DNA of 40,161 nt from JBBRTJ01 sp038244535 (GCA_038244535.1 JBBRTJ010000021.1:1-40161); one strand, 5' to 3'; counted from the stretch's first letter, positions 22,055 through 31,187 are shown. Program-made: numbers and translations. The notes: generated from the letters alone by a model not told the origin.

Positions 22055-22822
22055 ATGACATCCAACTTGCCGCGATCCATCTACCCCGAAGCCCCGCTGC
22101 GGCGCCGAGGGCGCCCGAACCACGCCCTCCGGCGGATGGTGGTGATGTTCGCCGCCTTCGCGATCCTCGGCGCCGGCCTGTTCATGGTGCGCGAGGAAGG
22201 GGCTCGGGTGGAGACCGGGGGCGTCCTGCCCGGCGCCGCCATCGCCTCACAGCGGATCCGCATGGTCGAAGCCATCGAGAGTGCCACCAGCACGGTGGAC
22301 ACCACGACGACGACCCTGTCCGCCTCCACGGTGCCGTCGACGACCATCGTTGTGGCCAGCACCGTGCCGCCGAGCAGCGCGGCCATCCGGGCCGCGGTGG
22401 CGACCACGGCCAAGCCCGTCGCGACAACGGCCAAGCCCCGGCCGGTGACGACCACCGCAAGGCCGACCACCACGACGGCCAAGCCGAAGCCGCCGCCCAC
22501 CACGGTCAAGCCCCCGCCCCCCACCACGGCGGCGCCTCCTCCCCCCGTTGGCACGGCGGCGGTCATCGCCATCATCCGGGCCATCTGGCCCGACAACCTC
22601 GAGGACCAGGCGATCGCCATCGCCAACCGCGAGTCCCACCTCCAGCCCGGCGTCTTCAACGGCTTCTGCTGCTACGGCCTCTTCCAGATCTACTTCGCGG
22701 CCAACAGGCCGCTCATGACGAGCCTCGGTGTCACCAGCGCGACGCAGCTGCTCGACGCCACCACCAACACCCGCGTGGCCTACGCCATGTACCAGCGATC
22801 GGGCTGGGCCCCCTGGGGGTGA
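22055..22822 (+). CDS. membrane-anchored lysozyme-like (SLT-fold) protein
   Basis: A 255-residue protein. Residues 28-45 (MVVMFAAFAILGAGLFMV) form one membrane anchor. A long Thr/Pro/Lys linker (TTAKP, TTTTAKPKPPPTT and similar, about residues 80-170) would span the wall. The C-terminal domain begins AVIAIIRAIWPDNLEDQAIA and holds IANRESHLQPGVFNGFCCYG with the catalytic-type Glu in R-E-S, then LFQIYFAANRPLM and AYAMYQRSGWAPWG. This is the layout of actinobacterial transglycosylase-like wall hydrolases. GAGAGGGG precedes the ATG. It probably trims peptidoglycan. The CC pair in the active domain is less usual. Confidence 0.85.
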   Translation: MTSNLPRSIYPEAPLRRRGRPNHALRRMVVMFAAFAILGAGLFMVREEGARVETGGVLPGAAIASQRIRMVEAIESATSTVDTTTTTLSASTVPSTTIVVASTVPPSSAAIRAAVATTAKPVATTAKPRPVTTTARPTTTTAKPKPPPTTVKPPPPTTAAPPPPVGTAAVIAIIRAIWPDNLEDQAIAIANRESHLQPGVFNGFCCYGLFQIYFAANRPLMTSLGVTSATQLLDATTNTRVAYAMYQRSGWAPWG

Positions 22823-22854
22823 CAACCGCCGTGCCGGTGGTCGGGACGCTCGCC

Positions 22855-22860
22855 TAGACT
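22855..22860 (+). promoter_or_regulatory. -10-like box TAGACT ahead of tRNA-Arg
   Basis: TAGACT stands 11 bases ahead of the tRNA 5' end, in the usual place for a -10. No clear -35 is visible. Confidence 0.4.
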
Positions 22861-22871
22861 TCCGGCCCGTT

Positions 22872-22944
22872 GCGCTCGTAGCTCAATGGATAGAGCATCT
22901 GACTACGGATCAGAAGGTTGGGGGTTCGAGTCCCTCCGAGCGCG
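22872..22944 (+). tRNA. tRNA-Arg, anticodon ACG
   Basis: 73 bases. Acceptor GCGCTCG pairs with CGAGCGC plus discriminator G, D-arm GCTCAATGGATAGAGC, anticodon loop CTACGGA (ACG, to be read as ICG), T-arm GGGGGTTCGAGTCCCTC. CCA is not encoded. It reads CGU, CGC and CGA codons. Confidence 0.95.
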
Positions 22945-23096
22945 CTGAAGTCCTCGATCACCGGCCCGTGGACGCGCTGAACGGAGCGTCGCCAGGCTTC
23001 TCTGGAGGACGGGGCAGCGTGAGCCACCGGGCTCGTCCAAGCACGGCGACAGGCTCGGCCACTACGGTGCCCGCCACCCGACGCAAGGAGGCGCCC

Positions 23097-24041
23097 GTGC
23101 CTCGACGTGATGGAATCGACGTCAGCTACGCCCAGGGGATCATCGACTGGGCCAAGGTCGGCAGCCTCGGCATGCGTTGGGGTGCGACCAAGGCGACCGA
23201 GGGGTCGGGGTACGTCGACAAGCCTTGGCTGGCTACGAACCGGGCCGCGCTGGCGCTCTACGGCTTCCGCTACCGCGGTTTGTACCACTGGCTGAGGCTC
23301 GACTCGGCGGTGAGCTCGCAGGTGGCGCACTTCCTGCGCGCCGTCGGCCCGTTGGCGCCCGGTGAGTTCGTGATGCTCGACGCAGAGACCGACCAGGCAA
23401 CGGGTCGCGATCCGACGGCGGAGAACTGCCAGGCATGGTGCGAGGGCGTGGAGGCCGTCACCGGTCGCCCCGTCGTGGTCTACACAGGAGTGTTCGTGGA
23501 CGGCGGCCGCATCGCCCACATGGCGGTGCACACCAACCGGCCGCTCGTGATCGCCGCCTACGTCGACGAGCACGTCCTCAACGGTGCCCTTGTGAACGCC
23601 GGGCTCCCGAAGCCAGCGGCCTGGCGGTGGATCGGGACGGGCGGTACCTGCCCCGGTGTCGCCGGCGACGTCGATTGTGACCAGATCAACGATCCCGCGG
23701 CCTTCGACCTCTCTGCCGGCCTGACCGGCGGGAGCAGCCGGAGCAGCCGGATGCTCAGCGGACTTCTTCAGGAGGATGACATGACCCCAGAGCAAGATGC
23801 GCGGCTCGCCCGGCTCGAGGAGACGGTCTCCCGGCTCGATCTGCTCGTCACGGCGATGTTCCAGCAGCTGCTGACGCCCTACGAGGTCGGCGCGCCTGTT
23901 GCGGGTCTCACCCCGCGGTGGGCGATCGCGCATGCCGCCAGCATCCATCCCGCGACCTCCGAGCTCAACAACGAGGTGATCGCCGAGATCACCCGTGCCG
24001 CCAACGAGGAGCAGTCCCGCATGTCAGCGCCCAAGTCGTGA
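23097..24041 (+). CDS. GH25-like (muramidase-fold) hydrolase
   Basis: A GTG start at 23097 behind AAGGAGG gives 314 residues without a signal peptide. The barrel starts RRDGIDVSYAQGIIDWAKVG (Asp8) and has WGATKATEGSGYVD, then EFVMLDAETDQATG with the D-x-E acid pair, and VVVYTGVFVDGG, all in the order of GH25 lysozymes. It ends near WRWIGTGGTCPGVAGDVDCD, where such proteins have W-Q-Y and D-x-D-x-x. A Ser-rich linker leads to a C-terminal 86-residue part with a short coiled coil (DARLARLEETVSRLDLL). It should cut peptidoglycan; the lack of a signal peptide recalls phage endolysins. AGGAGG and an in-frame ATG at 23781 could make the C-terminal part alone. Confidence 0.85.
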   Translation: MPRRDGIDVSYAQGIIDWAKVGSLGMRWGATKATEGSGYVDKPWLATNRAALALYGFRYRGLYHWLRLDSAVSSQVAHFLRAVGPLAPGEFVMLDAETDQATGRDPTAENCQAWCEGVEAVTGRPVVVYTGVFVDGGRIAHMAVHTNRPLVIAAYVDEHVLNGALVNAGLPKPAAWRWIGTGGTCPGVAGDVDCDQINDPAAFDLSAGLTGGSSRSSRMLSGLLQEDDMTPEQDARLARLEETVSRLDLLVTAMFQQLLTPYEVGAPVAGLTPRWAIAHAASIHPATSELNNEVIAEITRAANEEQSRMSAPKS

Positions 24042-24122
24042 CCGGCAACCCGACCTGATCGCTGCCCGTGGTCCCGGCGACATGACGCCCGGGCCGTGGG
24101 ACGAGGCCATACTGCTGCCGCG

Positions 24123-26798
24123 ATGACGACACGGGCCGCCCCCGGACAGACCGATCCAGCAGAGGTGCCGGCTGGGCTGAACGTGGCTGAAGCGGCCGCC
24201 CGGCTGGCTCGCGACGGTCGCAACGAGCTGCCGGCTCCCGAGCCGCCGTCCCGCTTGCGTCTGATCATCGGGCAGATGACCCACTTCTTCGCCTTGCTGC
24301 TGTGGGTGGCCGGCGCGCTGGCACTCGTCGCGGGGATGCCGCAGATCGGCATCGCCATCTTCATCGTGGTCATCGTCAACGGGCTGTTCGCCTTCGCCCA
24401 GGAGTACCGGGCGGAACGAGCAGCCGAGCGCCTCCGTGATCTGCTGCCCCGCCGGGTCACCGTGCTGCGCTCCGGCGAGCGGGTCGACATCGATGCCAGC
24501 GAGCTCGTCGTCGGTGACCTCGTGGTGCTCGAGGCCGGCGATCGGATCTCGGCTGACCTCTGCGCGATCGAGGCCCACGCCTTGCTGGTCGACAGCTCGT
24601 TGCTGACCGGCGAGAGCGTCCCCAACAGCCTCGACGAGGGTGATCCGCTGTTCGCCGGCACCTTCGTCGTCGAAGGCGAGGGCTTGGCGGTCGTGACCGC
24701 AACGGGCGTCGGAACGCGCCTGGCGGGCATCGCCGCGCTGACGACGGCGGCGAAGCGGCCCCGCACACCACTTGCCGTCGAGCTCGATCGCGTCGTGCGC
24801 ATCGTGGCCGTGATCGCCATCACCGTCGGCGTGCTCTTCTTCGTCATCTCGATGCTCATCGGGCAGCCGGCATCGGACGGCTTCCTGTTCGCCATCGGCG
24901 TGACCGTGGCGCTGGTCCCCGAGGGGCTGCTGCCCACGGTCACGTTGTCGTTGGCGATGGGAGCGCAGGCCATGGCCAAGCGCAACGCTCTGGTGCGCCG
25001 GCTCGAGTCGGTCGAGACGCTGGGCTCGACCACGTTCATCTGCACCGACAAGACGGGCACGCTCACCCGCAACGAGATGACGGTGAGCCAGGTGTGGACG
25101 GCTGCGGGCATCACGGCGCTGGAGGGCCAGGGCTACGGGCCCGAGGCCACGGTGACCGGTGAAGCAGCTGCCGAGGTGGCGGCCGCCGCCGTGCTCCTGG
25201 CCGGCGCCCGGTGCTCGACCGCCTCCATCGAGTCGATCGAGGGCGTGTGGCTGGCCCACGGCGACCCGATGGAGGCCGCCATCGTGGCCGCCGCTGATCG
25301 CATCGGCCTCGACCTCGTCGCCGACCACATGGCCCGGCCCGTTGGGCGCCGCTTCCCGTTTGACCCGCGTCGACGACGGGCCTCGGTGGTGGTCGACGAC
25401 GAGCTCGTGGTCAAGGGCGCGCCGGACGCCGTGCTGCCCCGCTGCTCGTCTGATCCGAGCAACTCCACCGCCCTCGCCGAGGTCGACCGCTTGGCCGCGC
25501 TCGGGCTGCGGGTCCTGGCGGTTGCCCACCGGACGCTCGGCGCCACCGGGACGGCCACGGGTGCCGCGCCGGGCGAGAACGACGGCCTCGAGGGCATGGA
25601 TGCCGACGAAGTCGAGCGGGACCTGATCCTGCTCGGCCTGCTCGCGTTCGAAGATCCGCTGCGCCCGCACGCGGCCGATGCCGTGAGGGCCTGCCGCCAG
25701 GCGGGCATCCGCGTCGCCATGATCACTGGCGACCACCCAGCCACGGCCCGGGCCATCGCCATCCAGGCGGGGCTCATCGACCAGGACGGGCTCGTGCTCG
25801 AAGGGGCCGACCTGCCCACCGACGAGGCCATGTTGGGTGCCCTGCTCGACCGGGAGGGCGTGGTGATCGCCCGCGTGTCACCCGAGGACAAGCTGCGGGT
25901 GGCCGGCGCGCTCCAGGCCCGGGGTCATGTGGTGGCCATGACCGGCGACGGGGTCAACGACGGACCGGCGCTGCGCAAGGCCGACATCGGCATCGCCATG
26001 GGGCGCTCCGGCACTGACGTGGCCCGCGAGGCCGCCGACCTCGTGCTCCTCGACGACGACTTCTCGACGATCGTCGCCGCAGTGGCGCAGGGCAGAGCCA
26101 CGTTCTCCAACATCCGGCGCTTCCTCACCTACCACCTGACCGACAACGTGGCCGAGCTGACCCCATTCGTCATCTGGGCCATCTCAGGCGGCCGGTTCCC
26201 GCTGGCCATCGGCGTCCTGCAGGTCCTGGCCCTCGACATCGGCACCGACCTGCTGCCCGCGCTGGCGCTCGGCGCCGAGCCGGCCAACCCGAAGTCACTC
26301 GAGCAGCCGCCACGCAAGGGCCACCTCCTCGACGCGCCGATCCTGGTGAGGGTGTTCGGGGTGCTCGGACCGACCGAGGCCTTCGTCGCGATGACGTCGT
26401 TCGTGGTGGCGTTGATGACGCTCGGCTGGCGGCCCGGCGACGACTTCCCCACCGGTGACGCGCTGTACCCGGCATCGGGGGCGGCCTTCGCGGCGATCGT
26501 GCTCGGTCAGATGGCCAACGCCTTCGCGTGCCGGAGCACGTCCCGACCGCCGTGGCGCCTCGACCGTCCCATCAACCGCCTCCTGGTGTGGGCGGTGGCC
26601 ATCGAGCTCGTGCTCCTGGTCGTGTCGCTCACGTTCGTTCCCCTGGCTGACCTGCTCGGTCAGGCGTGGCCACCGCTGGCCGGTGGTCTCGTGGCGTTGA
26701 GTGCCGTACCCGCCTTGCTGGCCGCGGACGCCACGCACAAGTGGGTGCGCCGCCGCCGAGCCGAGGCCCGACGAGCGGGTCTCGACTCGACGCGGTAG
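24123..26798 (+). CDS. P-type cation-transporting ATPase (P2 class, PEGLL type)
   Basis: An 891-residue membrane pump. The N-terminal LNVAEAAARLARDGRNELPA is the cation ATPase N-domain. TGES lies in the actuator domain, VALVPEGLLPTVTLSLAMGA (Pro266) is the ion-site helix, ICTDKTGTLTRNEM holds the phosphorylated Asp309, VVKGAPDAVLPRC binds nucleotide, and MTGDGVNDGPALRKADIG (Asp609) binds Mg. About ten hydrophobic segments are present. PEGLL in place of PEALP points to the Na/K or H/K-like P2C group rather than the calcium pumps. The ion is not certain. The ATG at 24123 was preferred to an earlier GTG at 24096. Confidence 0.94.
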   Translation: MTTRAAPGQTDPAEVPAGLNVAEAAARLARDGRNELPAPEPPSRLRLIIGQMTHFFALLLWVAGALALVAGMPQIGIAIFIVVIVNGLFAFAQEYRAERAAERLRDLLPRRVTVLRSGERVDIDASELVVGDLVVLEAGDRISADLCAIEAHALLVDSSLLTGESVPNSLDEGDPLFAGTFVVEGEGLAVVTATGVGTRLAGIAALTTAAKRPRTPLAVELDRVVRIVAVIAITVGVLFFVISMLIGQPASDGFLFAIGVTVALVPEGLLPTVTLSLAMGAQAMAKRNALVRRLESVETLGSTTFICTDKTGTLTRNEMTVSQVWTAAGITALEGQGYGPEATVTGEAAAEVAAAAVLLAGARCSTASIESIEGVWLAHGDPMEAAIVAAADRIGLDLVADHMARPVGRRFPFDPRRRRASVVVDDELVVKGAPDAVLPRCSSDPSNSTALAEVDRLAALGLRVLAVAHRTLGATGTATGAAPGENDGLEGMDADEVERDLILLGLLAFEDPLRPHAADAVRACRQAGIRVAMITGDHPATARAIAIQAGLIDQDGLVLEGADLPTDEAMLGALLDREGVVIARVSPEDKLRVAGALQARGHVVAMTGDGVNDGPALRKADIGIAMGRSGTDVAREAADLVLLDDDFSTIVAAVAQGRATFSNIRRFLTYHLTDNVAELTPFVIWAISGGRFPLAIGVLQVLALDIGTDLLPALALGAEPANPKSLEQPPRKGHLLDAPILVRVFGVLGPTEAFVAMTSFVVALMTLGWRPGDDFPTGDALYPASGAAFAAIVLGQMANAFACRSTSRPPWRLDRPINRLLVWAVAIELVLLVVSLTFVPLADLLGQAWPPLAGGLVALSAVPALLAADATHKWVRRRRAEARRAGLDSTR

Positions 26799-26813
26799 TC
26801 CGTCAGCGCCTAC

Positions 26814-27070
26814 TTAGGCGTTGATCGGCGGCGACGGCTCCATCGACGGCTTCGGCGCGGCCGACGGGGCCGGCAGTGCGGTTGGAGCCGATGGGGTCGA
26901 CGACATGGGGACCGGCACGGCGGCGCCGGGCTTCAACGCCGCACGGCCCGCCAGCCCGAGCCCGAGCCCGATCAGGGCGGTCTTGTCACCGAACCGAATG
27001 CGGGCACCGCCATCAGGAACCCCACGGCTCCGGCGGCGAGTCCGCCGATCACTGCGATCGTTCTGCGCAT
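26814..27070 (-). pseudogene. small membrane protein gene, probably frameshifted
   Basis: GGGAGGA precedes ATG 27070, which opens MRRTIAVIGGLAAGAVGFLM and stops after 32 residues at 26972. A second frame overlapping it carries FGDKTALIGLGLGLAGRAAL, KPGAAVPVPMSSTPSAP and a Pro/Ser tail to 26814. Joined near 26985-27005 they make an 85-residue protein with two hydrophobic segments and a Pro-rich tail, which reads better than either alone. It is a one-base indel, real or from sequencing. The 32-residue product could also be real. Confidence 0.5.
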
Positions 27071-27200
27071 CGTTCCTCCCTTCATGGAGGCTCAAGCGCA
27101 AGCCGCACTTGTCTTGCGCTCACCAGTCAACGCCCCCCGCCGTCGGGGGAGAAGGGTCGAAGGGCCCGATCACGCTCCCAGGCGTCGCTGAGAGGGGCGC

Positions 27201-27704
27201 TCAGTCGGGTGCTGCGCTCGGGGTGGCCTTGAACATGGCGTCGCTGTCGAAGCCGATGCGTTGCTCGGGCACGACCTCGACCACGACCCGGCGCGGTGAG
27301 TCGAGGAACGACGCGAACGCCTGCTGCTTCGCGGCGTCACCGGGCCGCACCGCGGCGGCGAGCAGGGGGTAGAACCACTGCTTCGTACGGTCGTCGTCGT
27401 GGACGATGCCGCGGCCCTTGTAGGTGAGCGACTGGCTGGTCGCGATGCCAGCCCCCCGGCTGGTGAGGGCGATGCTGACCCGCGGGTCGCGCCGCACGGC
27501 CGCGATCCGCTTGCGCTGGCCGCTGGCCGTCAACCAGAAGCGTCCGTCGGCGAACACGTAGTTCATGATCACCCCGACGGGGAAGCCGTCGCGGTTGGCC
27601 CAGATGAAGGTGCACTCGGTCTGCTTGGCCAAGAGCTCGGCTTCGCGGTCCGACGACAGCGTGTAGCCGGTCACGTCCTCGTAGTCGTCGACGTTGTCGG
27701 TCAT
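27201..27704 (-). CDS. pyridoxamine 5'-phosphate oxidase-fold protein
   Basis: A 167-residue protein of the split-barrel flavin/F420 fold: LAKQTECTFIWANRDGFPVG, then MNYVFADGRFWLTASGQRKR and IAAVRRDPRVSIALTSRG, followed by SLTYKGRGIVHDD. These are the first strands and the R-x-x-A-V-x-x-D-P-R-V dimer motif of this superfamily. Most members in actinobacteria bind F420 or FMN and reduce small molecules. The cofactor is not clear here. AAAGGGGAC precedes the ATG at 27704. Confidence 0.87.
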   Translation of the reverse strand: MTDNVDDYEDVTGYTLSSDREAELLAKQTECTFIWANRDGFPVGVIMNYVFADGRFWLTASGQRKRIAAVRRDPRVSIALTSRGAGIATSQSLTYKGRGIVHDDDRTKQWFYPLLAAAVRPGDAAKQQAFASFLDSPRRVVVEVVPEQRIGFDSDAMFKATPSAAPD

Positions 27705-27761
27705 CAAGTCCCCTTTGCTGATGGTGTACGGCGACGCTCTGTGGGTCGGGGGTAGCGGGAC

Positions 27762-29027
27762 CTACTTGTCGTCGAACACCAAGAGGGCGCCGGTGTAGAT
27801 GGCGACCCAGAGCTGCTGCGCGGCGTTGTCGTAGGTGATGCCGATCGGGTGTGTGCCGGTCTTGACGTTCTGGAGGACCTTGAGATCAGCCGCCCGTACC
27901 TTGCTCACCGTGTTCGAGTCGTAGTTGACGACGTAGAGCGACAGGCCGTCGTCCGAGATCGTGAGGCTCCGGGTGGCCTGGCCGGTGCGCACCTTGCCCA
28001 GAACTCGCCCCGAGGCTGCGTCGATCTTGGCCACGGTCCCCTCGCCGTTGAGCGTGACGTACAGCGTCGAGCCGTCGGGCGAGAGCACCACGTGGCGAGG
28101 ACCGCTGCCGGCGGCGATGGTGCCGGTGATCGACAGGTCGCCAAGGTTGACGCGGGTGAGGTGCGTGGTGCCCATCACCGCGACGAACGCCGTCGACGAG
28201 TCGTGGCTCACGGCGATCCCGCGGGGGTAGGGGCCGAGCGGGATGCGCTTGACCTCCTTGCCGGCGGCGGCGTCGATCACGCTCAGGTCGTAGGAGCACC
28301 AGTTGGTCACCAGCACGTAGCGGCCGTCGGGCGTGGTGGCCACGTACTTGGGCACGGCACCGACGCTGATCACCTGGTCGATGGCCAGGGTGGCCACGTC
28401 GACGCGGTACACGAAGCTGGTGTCCCACTTCGACGAGCCGCCGCAGTTGTCGGAGCCCGGGTTGACGTAGCCCGGCCCGTACATCTGGTAGTTCGACACG
28501 TAGACCTTCGAGCCATCGGCCGAGAACGCCGCTTCGACCGGGGCCCCTCGATAGGTGGCCGACGGCTTGGCGAGCCCGAACGTGCTCAGATCGACGCTGT
28601 CGGGGATCGTCTTCACCAGCGTGTGCGAGCGGTCGTAGACCGTCATGGTGTGCTGGTACATCATGTTCTGCGCGAACACGAGCCCGTGCTGCGAGGCCAC
28701 CACCGACTTCGGCGAGATGGCTCCGCCGATGCTCTTGAGGAGCGCCAACGTGCGCTCGGGGCTGGGCTTGCCTGACGCCGCGGGGGCGGACGTGACGATG
28801 CTGGTCGGTGGCTGGCCGGCCGCCGTGGTCGACGCGGCGCCGCTCGTACCGCCGGGCGCGGCCCCGCTCGTGGTGTCGTCCTCGGCTGTCGAGCTGGTGG
28901 CCGAGGTGGTCGTGGTCGTCGGCGCGGCGGCACCGCCGGGTGTGCGGGGGTTGGCGCCACAGGCCGTCACCAACAACGTGGCAACGACCGCGACGACGAA
29001 CGCGAAGCGGGGGGTTCGAGCGAGCAC
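27762..29027 (-). CDS. YVTN-type beta-propeller lipoprotein
   Basis: A GTG at 29027 gives 421 residues. The signal peptide VLARTPRFAFVVAVVATLLV ends in the lipobox TACG. A long Thr/Ser/Ala/Gly linker follows (to about residue 85). The rest is a seven-bladed propeller of YncE/YVTN kind: GRYVLVTNWCSYDLSVIDAA, SSTAFVAVMGTTHLTRVNL, GSTLYVTLNGEGTVAKID, GLSLYVVNYDSNTVSKV. Such proteins sit outside the membrane and bind partners or metals; the role here is unknown. The start is favoured because TAGGCT stands eight bases upstream. Confidence 0.87.
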   Translation of the reverse strand: MLARTPRFAFVVAVVATLLVTACGANPRTPGGAAAPTTTTTSATSSTAEDDTTSGAAPGGTSGAASTTAAGQPPTSIVTSAPAASGKPSPERTLALLKSIGGAISPKSVVASQHGLVFAQNMMYQHTMTVYDRSHTLVKTIPDSVDLSTFGLAKPSATYRGAPVEAAFSADGSKVYVSNYQMYGPGYVNPGSDNCGGSSKWDTSFVYRVDVATLAIDQVISVGAVPKYVATTPDGRYVLVTNWCSYDLSVIDAAAGKEVKRIPLGPYPRGIAVSHDSSTAFVAVMGTTHLTRVNLGDLSITGTIAAGSGPRHVVLSPDGSTLYVTLNGEGTVAKIDAASGRVLGKVRTGQATRSLTISDDGLSLYVVNYDSNTVSKVRAADLKVLQNVKTGTHPIGITYDNAAQQLWVAIYTGALLVFDDK

Positions 29028-29035
29028 CGTCGAAC

Positions 29036-29041
29036 AGCCTA
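29036..29041 (-). promoter_or_regulatory. -10-like box TAGGCT ahead of propeller lipoprotein
   Basis: Eight bases separate the TAGGCT hexamer from GTG 29027 and no ribosome site is seen. It lies in the 50-base gap after the P450 gene. Confidence 0.45.
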
Positions 29042-29077
29042 TGGACGAGGGCCGCCGCGACGGTGGCACCCCAGTCG

Positions 29078-30283
29078 TCAGTCCCAGGCCACCGGCAGGC
29101 GGCGCCGCCCCCACAGGAAGGCCGGGGCGATGCGCTCGGTTGTGCCGTCGAGGCGCAACGTCGGGAGCTCGTCGAGCAGCACGTCGAGTGCGATTCGAGC
29201 GGTCTGACGGGCCAGGGGTGCACCGAGGCAGAAGTGGACGCCCCAGCCGAAGGCCATGTGGTGGCGGAGCTGCACTGCGTCGCGATCGAGCGAGAACACG
29301 TCAGGCTCGGGGAAGGTGGCTGGGTCGCGGTTGGCCGACGCGTAGAGCACCATGACCTTGCTGTCGGCCGGAAGCTCATGGCCCCCGAGGGTCGTCGGCT
29401 CGACGTTCGTGCGGAACAGCCCGAGCACGGGCGGGTCGAAGCGCAGGCTCTCTTCGACGGCCACCTCGATCAACGAGCGGTCGGCCCGCACCCGCTCCCA
29501 GCGCTGCTCACGGTCTTCGAGCAGGCGCCACACCATGTTGGTGATCAGCGACGTGGTCGTCTCGTGGCCGGCCACCATGAGCTGCAGGAACATGTTCTGC
29601 AGCTCGCGCACGGGGATCAGCTCGCCCTCGAGCGGCCGGAGCGAATAGGTCGACAGCAAGCCGTCGGGCACGGGCTGGCCCGCTTCGGCCGCCGCCCGCC
29701 GCTCGATCACGGCTTCCTTGATGTACGCCTTGATCTCGCGCGTCGGCTGATCGGCGATGTGGGGATCGGACAGGCCGAGCACGAGGGCGTCGGCCCACGC
29801 CTTGATGCGGTCCCGGTCGTCGAGCGGCACGCCCAGCATCTCGATGAAGCCGATGATCGGCAGCGGCAAGGCGACGTCGTCGTGCAGCTCGCAGCGGCCG
29901 AGGGGACGCACGGCGGTCACGATCTGCTCGGCGAGCTGGCGCGTGTGCTCGGCCAGGGGCACGACCCGCACCGGGTTGAACTCGTCACGCAGGAACGCTC
30001 GCCGCCGAGTGTGCTCGGGCCGGTCGAAGTGCTGAAGGTTGCCTCGGCCCTCGTCGCCGGCGTAGCCGATGCCGGCGCCGAGGTGGTTCACCCACTGGCT
30101 CGGGTCGAGCAGCAGCGCCTTGGCGTCCTCGCGTCGAGCGACCGACCACATCGGGTGGTCGTAGCCGTCGTAGCGGTGCACCGGGCAGCGATCGCGCAGC
30201 TCGGCGTACGCCGGAAACGGATCGGCGGCGGTGGCGGGAGCGACCGGGTCGTAACCGACCGGCGCACGATCGTCAGTGGACAC
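29078..30283 (-). CDS. cytochrome P450
   Basis: A 401-residue bacterial P450. The I-helix LQLMVAGHETTTSLITNMVW holds the oxygen-activating AGHETT; the K-helix has VAVEESLRFDPPV (ExxR); the heme loop is MAFGWGVHFCLGAPLARQ with the thiolate Cys352. HFDRPEHTRRRAFLRDEFNP is the C-helix W/H-x-x-x-R region. It would hydroxylate a small lipophilic substrate with help from a ferredoxin, which is not encoded nearby. It diverges from an F420-type oxidoreductase gene over a 55-base gap. Start GTG follows TAGCGT by six bases. Confidence 0.95.
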   Translation of the reverse strand: MSTDDRAPVGYDPVAPATAADPFPAYAELRDRCPVHRYDGYDHPMWSVARREDAKALLLDPSQWVNHLGAGIGYAGDEGRGNLQHFDRPEHTRRRAFLRDEFNPVRVVPLAEHTRQLAEQIVTAVRPLGRCELHDDVALPLPIIGFIEMLGVPLDDRDRIKAWADALVLGLSDPHIADQPTREIKAYIKEAVIERRAAAEAGQPVPDGLLSTYSLRPLEGELIPVRELQNMFLQLMVAGHETTTSLITNMVWRLLEDREQRWERVRADRSLIEVAVEESLRFDPPVLGLFRTNVEPTTLGGHELPADSKVMVLYASANRDPATFPEPDVFSLDRDAVQLRHHMAFGWGVHFCLGAPLARQTARIALDVLLDELPTLRLDGTTERIAPAFLWGRRRLPVAWD

Positions 30284-30289
30284 GGTCCG

Positions 30290-30295
30290 ACGCTA
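30290..30295 (-). promoter_or_regulatory. -10-like box TAGCGT ahead of P450 gene
   Basis: Six bases before the GTG start, with the same TAGCGTCGGA run seen at the tRNA-Ser(UGA) promoter. Confidence 0.45.
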
Positions 30296-30338
30296 GTGAC
30301 GGGTTGGGCGCGGCCGCCCATCCGCGCCACGATGAGCC

Positions 30339-31187
30339 ATGCACATCGGACTGTTCAACGTCAACGGCGGGGTGATGAGCCAGCCCGGTCCGGCCCGCCG
30401 CGTCGCGCAGCTGGCCGAGTCGCTCGGCTACGAGTCGCTGTGGGTGGGCGAGCACATGGTGCTGCCCAGCCCGCGCGTGGCGCCGTCGCCCATGGAGGCG
30501 ACCGACCCCATCCTTGACCCGGTGGTGGCGCTGTCGTTCCTGGCTGCGGTCACCACCCAGGTGAAGCTCGGCACCGGCATCCTGCTGCTGCCGCAACGGC
30601 CTCCGGTGGCGCTGGCCAAGGAGCTGGCCTCCCTCGACGTGCTCAGCCAGGGCCGTCTCATCGTCGGGGTGGGCATCGGATATCTCGGGCCCGAGATGGC
30701 TGCGGTGGGCGTGCCGATGGAACGCCGCGACGAGCGGGCGGCGGACTACCTCGGGGCGATGCGGGCGCTGTGGACGATGGACGCGCCGGAGTTCCACGGC
30801 GAGTTCGCTGACTTCGCCGGCGTCGACGCCCACCCTCGCCCGACCAACCCGGCCGGCCCGCCCGTGGTGATGGGCGGCCACAGCGACGCCGCCTACCGGC
30901 GGGCCGCGACGCAGGCCGATGGTTGGTATGGCTTCCGGGTCGACCCGGCCGCAGTTCGTCACGGCGTCGAGCGTCTGGCCGTGATGGCGGATCGGCACGG
31001 CAGCCGCGTGCCGATCGAGCAGTTCGAGATCAGCGCCACGCCGACCGAGGCGCTCACGCCAGAGCTCGTCGCTCAGTACGCCGAGGCCGGGTGCCACCGC
31101 CTGATCGTGATGGGCAGCCCCCGTGCCGACCTGGCCCGGCTCGAAGCCTTCGTGGCCGCCAGCGCCCCGGGTGCCCTCGGCCTCTAA
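30339..31187 (+). CDS. luciferase-like (LLM) F420-dependent oxidoreductase
   Basis: A 282-residue TIM-barrel protein: MHIGLFNVNGGVMSQPGPAR, AESLGYESLWVGEHMVLP, VTTQVKLGTGILLLPQRPP, LSQGRLIVGVGIGYLGPEM. These are standard for the actinobacterial LLM class; G-E-H and the G-I-L-L-L-P-Q-R strand shape the cofactor site, and most such proteins use F420 rather than FMN. GPPVVMGGHSDAAYRRAATQ and ADGWYGF mark the C-terminal half. The substrate is unknown; divergence from the P450 gene suggests a shared catabolic or tailoring role. Confidence 0.92.
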   Translation: MHIGLFNVNGGVMSQPGPARRVAQLAESLGYESLWVGEHMVLPSPRVAPSPMEATDPILDPVVALSFLAAVTTQVKLGTGILLLPQRPPVALAKELASLDVLSQGRLIVGVGIGYLGPEMAAVGVPMERRDERAADYLGAMRALWTMDAPEFHGEFADFAGVDAHPRPTNPAGPPVVMGGHSDAAYRRAATQADGWYGFRVDPAAVRHGVERLAVMADRHGSRVPIEQFEISATPTEALTPELVAQYAEAGCHRLIVMGSPRADLARLEAFVAASAPGALGL

